Assembly (NCBI GenBank): GCA_002167435.2
Contig: NHBR02000139.1
Location: 1 to 40,375, forward strand
Length of the DNA stretch: 40,375 nucleotides
Origin: Allomuricauda sp. TMED12
GTDB taxonomy: Bacteria; Bacteroidota; Bacteroidia; Flavobacteriales; Flavobacteriaceae
Direction of reading: 5' to 3'
Positions within the stretch are counted from its first letter, which is position 1. The number at the start of each line of letters is the position of its first letter. The translations under genes were made by a program, and so were the position numbers. Below, piece by piece: positions 1 to 8,201 of this stretch. The notes beneath the pieces are model-generated. The model ran no database searches. It was given only the letters and a program-made list of their open reading frames with translations, and had not been told where the DNA came from.

Positions 1-81
1 AAGTTCTGTAAAATCATGGGCTTTTTGTTGTAAAGAGCGGCCAAGTTGACCATTGGATCCTGTAACCAAGATTTTAACCAT
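1..81 (-). CDS. rfbD: dTDP-4-dehydrorhamnose reductase, N-terminal fragment (runs off the left edge)
   Basis: Only the first 27 codons are in the window. They begin MVKILVTGSNGQLGRSLQQK, a beta strand followed by the GxxGQLG nucleotide-binding loop typical of RfbD/RmlD-type short-chain reductases. These enzymes reduce dTDP-4-keto-rhamnose with NAD(P)H in the last step of dTDP-L-rhamnose synthesis in the cytoplasm. The gene lies 64 bases downstream of the Wzz-like gene on the same strand, which fits a surface-polysaccharide operon. Other extended SDR sugar epimerases share the loop, but GSNGQLG is most typical of RfbD. The identification is inferred from a short stretch. Confidence 0.72.
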   Translation of the reverse strand, partial: MVKILVTGSNGQLGRSLQQKAHDFTEL

Positions 82-145
82 TGCTTTTGTCTTCTTTGTC
101 CAACCTTAAAAAGATTAAAAATAAGATGGTAACCTTTTTGGCAAA

Positions 146-1195
146 TTATTTTTGCCCATATGTTTTTAAGTAACTGTTTAGCTCCAACAACGCCAGAACC
201 CCAAATACCAAAATCAACAGAATTATCGGCAACTTGAACTTATAACTGTTCCAAATACCCTTTTGTTCCACTCCCCTTGTTGGGAAATCACTGATTACAT
301 TGACGATTGTAGATTTATTGGCACGTTCCTCGTTTAGTTCTACCAATTTTTCCTTTAAAACATCTTTTTCCTGAACCAAAGCAAGTTCCCTACTTCTTGA
401 CTCCCCAGTTTCTGCCATATTAATACTGGTGCCCTGCATGGGTTTGTCGGCTTCTTTGACCATAACAGTTCTATACAGACTTTGCAGAGAATCTAGCTCT
501 ATCAACTGTTTTTTATAAATGTCCTCTTGAAGATCTAAGTTCTGATCATTTATTTTTTTCTGTAGTTTGAAGTATTCATTGACTGAAATGGAATTGATAA
601 TGGCGGGTTGGGCTTTTTTAGCCACTCTATTATCCGTACTGATCATGGAAATTTGATGAAATCTAGCATCAAGAGAGTTGAAATTTTTCAGATAATTCTC
701 AAAATCAATGGCCTTAACCGTTGTGGTATCCAATCCACTTATAAATTTATCGAAGAGTTGGATTTTCTGATTCTCATCTGAATAAGAATCGGTAAAAATT
801 TCTTTGATACTGGCCGCTTCGTGCTCGGTAATATTAAGTGCTGTGGCCAATGCAACCGAATCCTGCGCCTTGGCCAAGTCGTTATAAAAAGCAATGTTGT
901 TATAAAGTTGCTGGACGCTGTTGAAATTAGGTTCAACAACCATTCGTGAAATATAATTTTCTGGCAGGACCTTATCCAAAACAAATCCTCCAACACCCCC
1001 AATAATGATAGCAGCTGCAATGATTATGATGTTTCTTTGAACAAAAAGAAGAAATAACATAATCAAATGGAAAGCCCCCTTAAAGATGCTGCCTATGAAA
1101 TTAAAGAACTTTTGAAAGCCCCTTCCAATCATTTGGAACAATTGTCCCAAATCTATTTCATCCGAGTTATTCTGATTTACTGGTTGGTCTGCCAT
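146..1195 (-). CDS. Wzz-like polysaccharide chain-length determinant / co-polymerase
   Basis: 349 residues. A cytoplasmic N-terminus of about 40 residues is followed by a long hydrophobic stretch (about residues 40-75) with a run of isoleucines, a mostly helical periplasmic region (about 80-315) with predicted coiled-coil stretches, and a C-terminal membrane span (about 318-340) ending in a short basic tail. This two-ended topology is that of Wzz/PCP inner-membrane proteins, which set the length of O-antigen or other exported glycans. No tyrosine-kinase domain is fused. The start ATG lies 2 bases after the stop of the upstream gene, so the two are probably co-transcribed, and rfbD follows. 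The family call rests on topology and context more than on a diagnostic motif. Confidence 0.72.
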   Translation of the reverse strand: MADQPVNQNNSDEIDLGQLFQMIGRGFQKFFNFIGSIFKGAFHLIMLFLLFVQRNIIIIAAAIIIGGVGGFVLDKVLPENYISRMVVEPNFNSVQQLYNNIAFYNDLAKAQDSVALATALNITEHEAASIKEIFTDSYSDENQKIQLFDKFISGLDTTTVKAIDFENYLKNFNSLDARFHQISMISTDNRVAKKAQPAIINSISVNEYFKLQKKINDQNLDLQEDIYKKQLIELDSLQSLYRTVMVKEADKPMQGTSINMAETGESRSRELALVQEKDVLKEKLVELNEERANKSTIVNVISDFPTRGVEQKGIWNSYKFKLPIILLILVFGVLALLELNSYLKTYGQK

Positions 1196-1197
1196 AC

Positions 1198-2886
1198 CTA
1201 TGAATTGAATATTTGTTTTAAAATCCTGTCCGTAATTAAATATGTGGGCTTTACCCCTGTTGTTCCCAATCCGCCCGAAGCCAATGTGCTTCCAGTTTCC
1301 AACGGATTGTCGGATGCATAGTACGCATATCGCACTTTTACATCCTTTTTAATGCTTTTTCGTATTTGGGAGGCTGACTGTATTGCTTTTTGATAATGTA
1401 CCCCTTCCATTTCCAGCCCTATCACATTCCATGTGGATTCGTGGAAAAACTGAAGGATGTCCCTGTTCTGCAAAGAGGTTCCCAAAACGGTCACCATGGT
1501 CCCTTCCATAACCTTAAGGCCATATCCCTCAAAATCTGAACCGCAAAGTTCATTTTTAAAAGGGTAATTATCGGCGGTTCCTTCAAAAATGTGTGCTGAA
1601 GGAATCATTAAATCGCCCTTTCCACCTTCTAAAATCCCTGCTTTTCCCATAATGGATACGGAATCTACATTTAGGAAAATTTTATCTCCGCCTTCTTCCA
1701 AAGGTTTCAACAACTCATCTATGGTTTCGTAAGCTTGCTCCCCAAAAGCATAGTCCATCACAAATATAACGGGTTTTTCTTCCTGCAGAATATTCTCCGA
1801 TAAGTTATAGCAGCAGCTTTCATTTCCAAACTTGGCCGTGTCAAAAATCTGCACGTCAATGTTGGCCCCAGATTCATCATCCAAAAAGATCATGCCGTTC
1901 TTTTCGGCATGACTTTTTACCTTCTTGTTCAGGGCTCTATATTTCTCAGAGCCTAGTGCTTCATAAATATCCAGGGAATCATGGTCGGGAAAATCCTTGG
2001 CCAGTGCTTTTTTTGCGAAAAGGGAATTCATGACACTATGCATGTTTGCGCTAATAATATGCAACGGCCTATGGATAAGGTTGTTTTTCTTTAATGTGGT
2101 TTTGATTTTATCTGCCCACTTTTCTCCATGCAAATGATGTCCCAAACGCTCCCGCAATAGGGGACTGAATGTGATGGTTCTTTTATTGCCAGTTGTTTCT
2201 TCCTCTATGGCGAGCTTTCCCAGCCAATACATCACATTCAAGAAACGATCGGGGTCCTCCGGGGTCTTGAGTTTATTTGTAATATCGACTACCTCATCAA
2301 AGGTCCTGCCCAAGATATTGGCACAATGGATTAAGGCCACTTCGCGTTCTTCATTGTTCTTTTCCTCGCTGAGCACGAACTCCGTTAGCTTGTCCCAATC
2401 ACGTATGGTGGCATTTCCACCATCAACCAAAACTCTTCTGGAAATTTTGCCGGATTCAACGAATAAAAAGGTAAGGTGGGTCAAAATATCATAAATATCA
2501 CTTCGACCACGTGTAATCTCAATATTCATCTGCTCATCATCTATACGATAACAGTTTCTTCTTCTTTTTGGGGGAACAATGGCCTTTAGGTGTGATTTGG
2601 CAAAGCCTTCGTCGGAAGTCAAATTGATGAAGCGGCACTCTTCTATTCCTTCAGGCAATCTTTCCAAAACATAAATCAACCCATTGAGTTCTGCCTTGTC
2701 TTCCGCTATGGTCCCATAGATTTCGGGCCTTAGCAGTAAAAGTGCGCTTCGAAGGGCGTTGCCGGAAACACCAGATGGTTTGTAAAAACCACGGTTTAGC
2801 AAATGCCGCATAGTGATATACAAACGTTCAATTGCGTTTGTGGATTCCTGTGCTCTGGTTGTCTGTTTTACTTCTGTTGCCATCAT
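1198..2886 (-). CDS. Conserved Bacteroidetes protein with a nucleoside-phosphorylase-like C-terminal domain (DUF6909-like)
   Basis: 562 residues from the ATG at 2886 (a second ATG follows at once). The frame stays open upstream to a TTG at 2940 that overlaps the GH3 stop, but I prefer the double ATG. The N-terminal half (to about residue 330) is helical and unfamiliar. The C-terminal half carries a pattern resembling the PNP/MTAN/uridine-phosphorylase family: KAGIL...GDLMIPS near residues 415-430 (compare GtaGgl...GDlvip), an acidic GLEMEG motif near 490-495 (compare the ribose-binding MExE/DMEt segment), and a later YYASDNP (compare the base-binding SD). I believe this matches the Bacteroidetes family DUF6909, but I cannot verify the number. 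It sits between the GH3-like and Wzz-like genes. Substrate unknown. Confidence 0.7.
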   Translation of the reverse strand: MMATEVKQTTRAQESTNAIERLYITMRHLLNRGFYKPSGVSGNALRSALLLLRPEIYGTIAEDKAELNGLIYVLERLPEGIEECRFINLTSDEGFAKSHLKAIVPPKRRRNCYRIDDEQMNIEITRGRSDIYDILTHLTFLFVESGKISRRVLVDGGNATIRDWDKLTEFVLSEEKNNEEREVALIHCANILGRTFDEVVDITNKLKTPEDPDRFLNVMYWLGKLAIEEETTGNKRTITFSPLLRERLGHHLHGEKWADKIKTTLKKNNLIHRPLHIISANMHSVMNSLFAKKALAKDFPDHDSLDIYEALGSEKYRALNKKVKSHAEKNGMIFLDDESGANIDVQIFDTAKFGNESCCYNLSENILQEEKPVIFVMDYAFGEQAYETIDELLKPLEEGGDKIFLNVDSVSIMGKAGILEGGKGDLMIPSAHIFEGTADNYPFKNELCGSDFEGYGLKVMEGTMVTVLGTSLQNRDILQFFHESTWNVIGLEMEGVHYQKAIQSASQIRKSIKKDVKVRYAYYASDNPLETGSTLASGGLGTTGVKPTYLITDRILKQIFNS

Positions 2887-2936
2887 ATCTTCTGGCAAAA
2901 ATAAGTGAATTCCTATGAAAGTTGGACCGTTATAAG

Positions 2937-4436
2937 TCAACTAATTTTAAAGGGCTGCAGCCCATTCGCCACTTTTCTGTCGTTTGCAAGGCGCTGCACC
3001 TTATTTTGACCTCCTAATTTCCCAATAGATTTCATATAATCTTGAAAACCATTTGGTTTGATGCTACAGATTTTTAAAGGCTGAAGTATATTTCCGTCAA
3101 TCAAGTCCAAATAGTAGCTGTTCTGCTTTTTCATGCTTTCTTCAATGGTTTCGGCAAACGTGTTCCAGTCCGATGGTACCTTCTCAAACTCGATAAACCA
3201 TTCATGATATGGCAGTTCACCTTCTTTTGGATTGGTCTGTGGGGCAACTGTAAATTCATTGACCAATGCATCGGTGCGTTCAACCGCCTGTTGCAATGCT
3301 TCTTCTACCTCCTTGGCTATTACATGTTCCCCAAATGCGGATATAAAATGCTTGATTCTTCCAGATACTACAATTTTAAAAGGGTTTAGAGAAACAAACC
3401 GAACGGTATCGCCGAGGTTGTAGCCCCACAATCCGGCATTTGTGGAAATTACCATTGCATAGTCCACATTCAACTCCACATCGGCGATAGTAAGTCGTTT
3501 GGGGTTTTCATCAAAAAACTCATCAGCTTTTACAAACTCATAAAAAATACCAGCATCCAAGAGCAAAAGCATCCCTTTTTCCCTTTGTGAGTTTTGATAG
3601 GAGAAAAAACCTTCGCTGGCAGGAAAAAGTTCAATACTGTCCACTTTTCTTCCTATCAAGCTTTCAAATTTGGCACGGTATGGTTCATAATTCACACCTC
3701 CGTAGATAAACAATTGAAAGTCCTTAAAAAGGTCGCCAACTTTTTTTCCTGTTTTGACGTTGAGCTTTTCAAAATACATTTGCACCCAAGAAGGAATTCC
3801 CGCAATAACGGTCATATTCTCCTTTTCGGTCTCCTCTACGATTTTGTCCACTTTCGTTTCCCAATCTTCAATACAATTAGTCTCCCAACTCGGCAATCGG
3901 TTTTTTTGGAGGTAATTGGGTACATAGTGAGCGGATATTCCAGAAAGTCTCCCTAACTTGATTCCATTCTTTTCTTCCAAAATGGGACTTCCCTGCAAAA
4001 AAATCATCTTTCCATCTACAAAATCCGCATTGCCCGTTTCATGAATGTAGTTCAGGATGGCGTTCCTTGAAGCTTCCACCTGATTTTTTATGGAAGTTTT
4101 GGTAATGGGGATATACTTGGCTCCTGATGTAGTTCCCGAAGTTTTGGCAAAGTAGATTGGTTTTCCAGGCCAGAGGACGTCATCCTTCCCTTCTATAATT
4201 TGCTGAACGTAACCCTTCAACTCTTCATAATCCCGAATCGGAACTCTTTCTACAAAATCTTGATGCGAACGAATGGTATCAAATTGATGATCTTTTCCAA
4301 AAACAGTTCCCTTTGCTTGAGCAACTAGTTGATTGAACACCCTTTGTTGGGTGCGCACAGGTTGGTTCACCCACTTATCGGTCTTTTTGGCTATTCGATT
4401 CGCAAATATTTTTGCTGCAAACGCTTTTAAGGACAT
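2937..4436 (-). CDS. GH3 auxin-responsive-promoter family protein (acyl-adenylating enzyme)
   Basis: 499 residues, full length for bacterial GH3-like proteins. Residues 98-112 form the phosphate-binding loop KTSGTTSGAKYIPIT of the adenylate-forming superfamily. Further on are LFPASEGFF (about 275-283), a typical GH3 A5-like motif, and GDTVRFVS followed by VSGRIKHFISAFGEHV, the hinge and C-terminal motif. Plant GH3 enzymes adenylate a carboxylate and transfer it to an amino acid. Bacterial substrates are mostly unknown. The start ATG directly abuts the stop of the M23 gene, and the stop overlaps the possible extended start of the next gene, so translational coupling is likely. I infer a role in modifying an envelope or secondary metabolite from the neighbours only. 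Confidence 0.88.
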   Translation of the reverse strand: MSLKAFAAKIFANRIAKKTDKWVNQPVRTQQRVFNQLVAQAKGTVFGKDHQFDTIRSHQDFVERVPIRDYEELKGYVQQIIEGKDDVLWPGKPIYFAKTSGTTSGAKYIPITKTSIKNQVEASRNAILNYIHETGNADFVDGKMIFLQGSPILEEKNGIKLGRLSGISAHYVPNYLQKNRLPSWETNCIEDWETKVDKIVEETEKENMTVIAGIPSWVQMYFEKLNVKTGKKVGDLFKDFQLFIYGGVNYEPYRAKFESLIGRKVDSIELFPASEGFFSYQNSQREKGMLLLLDAGIFYEFVKADEFFDENPKRLTIADVELNVDYAMVISTNAGLWGYNLGDTVRFVSLNPFKIVVSGRIKHFISAFGEHVIAKEVEEALQQAVERTDALVNEFTVAPQTNPKEGELPYHEWFIEFEKVPSDWNTFAETIEESMKKQNSYYLDLIDGNILQPLKICSIKPNGFQDYMKSIGKLGGQNKVQRLANDRKVANGLQPFKIS

Positions 4437-5306
4437 TTAGTTAAAATCAATATAGTTTTGTGGATCTACCGGTTTGCCCTTTCTCCAAAGTTCAAAGTGC
4501 AAGTGTGGTCCTGTGGTAAGTTCTCCCGTATTACCAATCGATGCGATCACTTCTCCAGCTTTTACCATATCGCCTTGAGTTTTACTCAAAGAGCCGTTGT
4601 GTTTGTATACAGATGTAATACCTTCTTGGTGTTCAACAATGATAACATATCCCGTTTCAGTGGTCCATTCTGCAAAAAGAACAGTCCCATCGGCGATAGA
4701 TTTTACCGGGGTAGCCCTCGGGGCTACTATATCTACCGCATAATGCTTTGTTTTCTGGTCAAACCCTTGCGACAATGTTCCGTTCGCCGGCGAAAAGAAC
4801 AAAGTTCCCAAGTTTTCCACATCCCTTTCAAAAAGATTGTATTTATCTTCTAATTCCACTTCTTCTCTTAAAAGCAAGTCCTCTCTAATGGGCGAAAGGT
4901 CAACAGAGGCAGGATCTAATTTATATTGTTCGAACAAAGAATCGCGATTGGTCTGGTTGTTCTCGATATCACCTCGCAAAACCTTTCTAACATTGTCCAA
5001 ATACCGATTGGTATAGTTAAGAACGGTCACCAATGAATCGGTTTTATAAGTAAGATCGGTGGCTTGTCTTTTTAATTTGGTGGATGAATATCCTGGGATA
5101 TATTCCCGCAGCGGGGAAAAGGCGATTATGAGCGTAGTGAGTCCTATCAATACTATAATGAACATAGTACCTGTCACAAAAACATTGAGCCTATTGAGCT
5201 TAAAGGATATTTTCTCCTCAAAGGTGCTCTCATTAAGAATAACCAAGCGGTACTTGTGCAGCAGCTTTCGTTTTATCTCTTTTCTTTTCTTTTTGTCCTT
5301 TGCCAT
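4437..5306 (-). CDS. M23-family (LytM-like) peptidoglycan endopeptidase, membrane anchored
   Basis: 289 residues from the ATG at 5306 (MAKDKKKRKE). A longer frame begins only at a TTG inside the promoter element and is rejected. A very basic N-terminus is followed by one membrane span (about residues 45-65), a linker that is probably coiled (75-150), and a C-terminal lasso-peptidase domain. The zinc ligands are visible: H188 and D192 in HYAVD, and HLH at 268-270 in GPHLHFELW. These are the hallmarks of M23 enzymes that cut peptide cross-bridges in murein, or of their scaffold relatives. It is the first gene of the run M23-GH3-DUF6909-like-Wzz-rfbD. A TAnnTTTG element lies only 6 bases before the ATG, so the mRNA may be nearly leaderless. 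Confidence 0.92.
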   Translation of the reverse strand: MAKDKKKRKEIKRKLLHKYRLVILNESTFEEKISFKLNRLNVFVTGTMFIIVLIGLTTLIIAFSPLREYIPGYSSTKLKRQATDLTYKTDSLVTVLNYTNRYLDNVRKVLRGDIENNQTNRDSLFEQYKLDPASVDLSPIREDLLLREEVELEDKYNLFERDVENLGTLFFSPANGTLSQGFDQKTKHYAVDIVAPRATPVKSIADGTVLFAEWTTETGYVIIVEHQEGITSVYKHNGSLSKTQGDMVKAGEVIASIGNTGELTTGPHLHFELWRKGKPVDPQNYIDFN

Positions 5307-5312
5307 GATAAA

Positions 5313-5320
5313 CAAAGATA
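5313..5320 (-). promoter_or_regulatory. Bacteroidetes -7 element TATCTTTG for the M23 operon
   Basis: Perfect match to the TAnnTTTG -7 consensus of the Bacteroidetes primary sigma factor, read on the minus strand, ending 6 bases before the M23 ATG. No clear TTTG -33 box is seen about 19 bases further up. The position implies a transcript that starts at or within a base or two of the start codon. Confidence 0.5.
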
Positions 5321-5345
5321 GTCTTAGATTTTAATATGCATGTTA

Positions 5346-5361
5346 AGCTTTTTAAAAAGCT
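5346..5361. repeat. 16-bp perfect palindrome in the M23/tatA divergent promoter region
   Basis: AGCTTTTTAAAAAGCT reads the same on both strands. It lies upstream of the M23 -7 element and about 110 bases upstream of tatA. It could be an operator or simply an AT-rich symmetric tract. No gene or terminator explains it. Confidence 0.4.
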
Positions 5362-5438
5362 GCAGTCGATAAGTTCTTAAAATTCATTTTCAAATGCTAA
5401 TTTTCGTTAATCGAATATACTCTTCCACATCTTTTTAG

Positions 5439-5446
5439 TACCTTTA
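5439..5446 (+). promoter_or_regulatory. Possible -7 element for tatA (TACCTTTA)
   Basis: Matches TAnnTTTG at all fixed positions except the last, and sits 26 bases before the tatA ATG. No convincing -33 box was found. A weak call based on position and similarity. Confidence 0.3.
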
Positions 5447-5472
5447 CCTTTCTAATTAAAGGTTTTGAAGAT

Positions 5473-5670
5473 ATGATTGCTCAAACTATATTTCTTGGTA
5501 TGCTAGGCCCTTGGCAGATTGTTTTGATCGTAGCCGTGGTAGTTTTGCTTTTCGGAGGAAGAAAGATTCCAGAACTTATGAGAGGCCTTGGAAGTGGAAT
5601 CAAAGAATTTAAAGACGCAACCAAGGATGACGAAAAATTGGAAGGCGGAAGCAACGAGACTAAATCTTAA
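5473..5670 (+). CDS. tatA: Twin-arginine translocase subunit TatA/TatE
   Basis: 65 residues, the usual size for a short TatA. It has an N-terminal membrane helix (about residues 12-29, GPWQIVLIVAVVVLLF), the hinge FGGRKIPEL that defines the family, an amphipathic helix (LMRGLGSGIKEFKDATKD), and a charged, variable C-terminal tail. TatA oligomers form the passage through which TatC-bound folded proteins cross the inner membrane. It is transcribed divergently from the M23 gene. The tatC gene is not adjacent within this window, as is common in Flavobacteriaceae. A purine-rich tract (aaagg) stands 12-16 bases before the ATG. Confidence 0.95.
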   Translation: MIAQTIFLGMLGPWQIVLIVAVVVLLFGGRKIPELMRGLGSGIKEFKDATKDDEKLEGGSNETKS

Positions 5671-5684
5671 GTGATTTTTGCGGC

Positions 5685-5716
5685 TCGAAACCTGCTGTTT
5701 CTTTAGAGGTTTTCGA
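5685..5716 (+). terminator. Possible stem-loop after tatA
   Basis: TCGAAACC (5685-5692) pairs with GGTTTTCGA (5708-5716) with one bulged T. A seven-T run follows only about 14 bases later, so this is a poor intrinsic terminator. It lies 15 bases after the tatA stop. Confidence 0.3.
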
Positions 5717-5822
5717 CCAACGACAACATTTTTTTGGCGTTCAATGCCGCAAATTCATCCTTTCACAACAAAAAATTATCACCCCACTTACCTTACACTA
5801 CTTTAGCGATTGCAACTAAACT

Positions 5823-5869
5823 GTTAAGCCCCTATGCTTAGCCTCCAGATGAACGATTTTGTTCATTTG
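5823..5869 (+). promoter_or_regulatory. Two tandem hairpins in the leader of the PD40-OmpA gene
   Basis: First stem: GTTAAGC (5823-5829) with GCTTAGC (5836-5842), 7 bp with one G-U pair and a 6-base loop. Second stem: CAGATGAAC (5846-5854) with GTTCATTTG (5861-5869), 9 bp with one G-U pair and a GATTTT loop. The second stem ends 16 bases before the ATG. A weak -7-like TACTTTAG lies at 5799-5806, so both hairpins would be in the transcript. Regulation is inferred only. Confidence 0.35.
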
Positions 5870-5885
5870 TGCAGATGGAGTGATA

Positions 5886-7949
5886 ATGAAACAACTGATC
5901 TTGCTTTTTTTCTTATTGTGCTCACTTGGGACATATACCCAAGAGCTTGCCCTATCCAATAATTATGGCGGGAATACTTCATCAACAAACTTGGTGGAGG
6001 TGAACAATGACAACAACACTCCCAACGGTTTTTTGAAGCATCTTGATGGACTAAGTAATAAAAAGCTTCACAAGTATCTTAGTAAAAAAGGTGTTTCTGA
6101 AAAGCTCATCAAAAAAGGAAATGAGTATTTCGATAAGATGTGGTATGCGGAAGCTGCACGAGTTTTTGATATTGTTCTTGAAAAAACAGAAACCGAACAT
6201 ACTTTGCCATTATTGTCCAGAGCGGGAGATTCACACTATTATAGCGGTAATCTTGAAAAATCTTATAAATGGTATAATGAGCTTTATCAATTATACCGAG
6301 ATGAAATGCAGGAGGACACCTTTTTTAAATACACCCAAACCCTTAAGGGAACTGGAAAGTATAGAAGAGCCGCCGTATTGACCAAAATTTTGAGGCAAAA
6401 AAGGGCTGAGCCTTTAAACGAGCTTAAAAAGTTGGACGTGAGCACTTGGAAAGGTGCAACTGCAGTGAAAATCAAAAATCTTGGCATCAATTCCAAGTAT
6501 TCCGATTTTTCTCCCATGTTCCACAATGGTTCCGATATTGTTTATGCTTCGGCAAAGGATTCTTCCATTTTGACCACTCGTCGTTATCGGTGGACCAACC
6601 AACCGTTCTTGGATTTGTATGTGGCAAAAAGAAAAAATGATGAAGGAGATTTATTTGGTTCCAAAAAATTCTCCAACAAAATAAACACCAAGTTTCACGA
6701 AGCTTCATTGGCCTTTTCACCTGACCAAAAAACAATCTACTTCACCAGAAACAACTATGGAAAAAGGTTAAAGCGGGGCAAGAATGGTGTTAATCACTTA
6801 AAAATTTATCGCTCTCGTTATGTCAATGATGAATGGACCGAAGCTGAAGAACTTCCATTTAACAGCGAAAATTATTCTACGGGTCACCCAGCAGTAAGTC
6901 AAGATGGCAAAAAAATGTATTTCGTTTCCGATAGACCGGGCGGTTTCGGCGGAACCGATATTTATGTGGTTGACATTTATGCGAACGGGGCATTCTCCGA
7001 GCCAAAAAACCTTGGAAGAACAATTAACACCGATGCAAAGGAAATGTTCCCGTATGTGACCGAAAACGCATTGTATTTCTCATCCAACAGGCCCATGGGT
7101 TTTGGAGGGTTGGATGTTTATAAATCAGAAGGCAGCAACGATTTGTTCAGTGTTGGTATAAATTTAGGAAAGCCCATCAACAGTAATCGAGATGACTTCT
7201 CTTATATAATTGATTCAACTGGGGTAAAAGGTTATTTTGCTTCTAACCGGAAAGGAGGAAAAGGAGACGATGATATTTATTCCTTCACATACACACTTAA
7301 TTTAAATGCCATAAATGGTTCTGTAGAGAGCATGTCAACAGGAGAAGTGATCAAAAGGGCAAATATTTCATTGTACCAAGATGGTGCACTGGTAAAGGAA
7401 GCTTCATCAGATGATACTGGGAAATATACCTTTAAGTACCTCGACCCAACAACCGAATATAGTGTAGTGGCAAAAAAAAAGGGCTTTGTGAAAGATAGCC
7501 TATCGGTAAAAACCAAAGAAAACAAAAACATAACGGTTTTCCAGACTCTAAAAGAGCAAAAAGAAATTGAGGACAGTGGGCCTATTAGAGATGCTTTTGA
7601 GCCCAGTAATGTATACTTTGATTTTGATAGTTATAAAATTACACCCCCTTCCGCCCAAGAACTCGATAAGCTAATCACTGTTTTAAAGGAAAACCAAGAC
7701 CTATCCCTTAAAATTGAATCGCATACTGATGCGGTAGGTTCCAAAACCTACAACAAATACTTGTCCGAAAAGCGGGCCGAATCCACCAGAGCCTATATTG
7801 TTTCACAAGGTATTGATCCCTCAAGGGTTCTTAGTGCTGTTGGTTATGGGGAGGAAAGGTTGCTCAACGATTGTTGGGATGGAAAACCTTGTGCGCCCAA
7901 GCAGCACCGTCTAAATCGAAGGTCAGAATTTATTCTCGTTTCAGAATAA
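5886..7949 (+). CDS. PD40-repeat OmpA-family outer-membrane protein
   Basis: 687 residues from the ATG at 5886, which begins a clear signal peptide (MKQLILLFFLLCSLGTYTQ). An upstream GTG/TTG extension would spoil the signal peptide. Domains in order: TPR-like helices (about 80-160); at least five WD40-like PD40 repeats (about 200-468; for example YFVSDRPGGFGGTDIYVVD and YFSSNRPMGFGGLDVY); a carboxypeptidase-regulatory-like beta sandwich (about 477-555); and a C-terminal OmpA peptidoglycan-binding domain (about 575-687, with NVYFDFDS, LSEKRAES and NRRSEF). In Bacteroidetes such proteins are periplasmic or outer-membrane linked, and some (PorE-type) belong to the T9SS envelope machinery. No porP/sprF neighbour is adjacent here, so that link is only an inference. 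Confidence 0.9.
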   Translation: MKQLILLFFLLCSLGTYTQELALSNNYGGNTSSTNLVEVNNDNNTPNGFLKHLDGLSNKKLHKYLSKKGVSEKLIKKGNEYFDKMWYAEAARVFDIVLEKTETEHTLPLLSRAGDSHYYSGNLEKSYKWYNELYQLYRDEMQEDTFFKYTQTLKGTGKYRRAAVLTKILRQKRAEPLNELKKLDVSTWKGATAVKIKNLGINSKYSDFSPMFHNGSDIVYASAKDSSILTTRRYRWTNQPFLDLYVAKRKNDEGDLFGSKKFSNKINTKFHEASLAFSPDQKTIYFTRNNYGKRLKRGKNGVNHLKIYRSRYVNDEWTEAEELPFNSENYSTGHPAVSQDGKKMYFVSDRPGGFGGTDIYVVDIYANGAFSEPKNLGRTINTDAKEMFPYVTENALYFSSNRPMGFGGLDVYKSEGSNDLFSVGINLGKPINSNRDDFSYIIDSTGVKGYFASNRKGGKGDDDIYSFTYTLNLNAINGSVESMSTGEVIKRANISLYQDGALVKEASSDDTGKYTFKYLDPTTEYSVVAKKKGFVKDSLSVKTKENKNITVFQTLKEQKEIEDSGPIRDAFEPSNVYFDFDSYKITPPSAQELDKLITVLKENQDLSLKIESHTDAVGSKTYNKYLSEKRAESTRAYIVSQGIDPSRVLSAVGYGEERLLNDCWDGKPCAPKQHRLNRRSEFILVSE

Positions 7950-7966
7950 ATAACCCCATCCCTACT

Positions 7967-7996
7967 TAAAAAGAAAGTTTCAGCATGCTCTTTTTA
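7967..7996 (+). terminator. Weak stem-loop after the PD40-OmpA gene
   Basis: TAAAAAGA (7967-7974) pairs with TCTTTTTA (7989-7996) across a 14-base loop, 18 bases after the stop codon. The stem is A/T-rich, so the call is weak. The remaining bases to 8201 show no other gene or strong structure. Confidence 0.3.
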
Positions 7997-8201
7997 GGGC
8001 TCATTTGCAGTTTATCGAGGTTATTGTTCATTTAGCCGTTTAGGGCAATATGTCTTTTATCGATCAAACCAGTGCCTTGATGGGAAATTAGAAATGGCTT
8101 GGTGTTTTAAACGTTGATTTTCATCCCTTCATCTCTTTCTTTTAGTACTTGCTTAGCAATATTGAACCTTTGCTATGTCTTTAAATCTTAATATCAGGCT
8201 T

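Noticed and set aside
140..156. Hairpin GGCAAA/TTTGCC at the end of the Wzz-like gene as a terminator
   Set aside because: On the transcribed strand it is followed by A residues, not T, and it overlaps the stop codon with rfbD close downstream.
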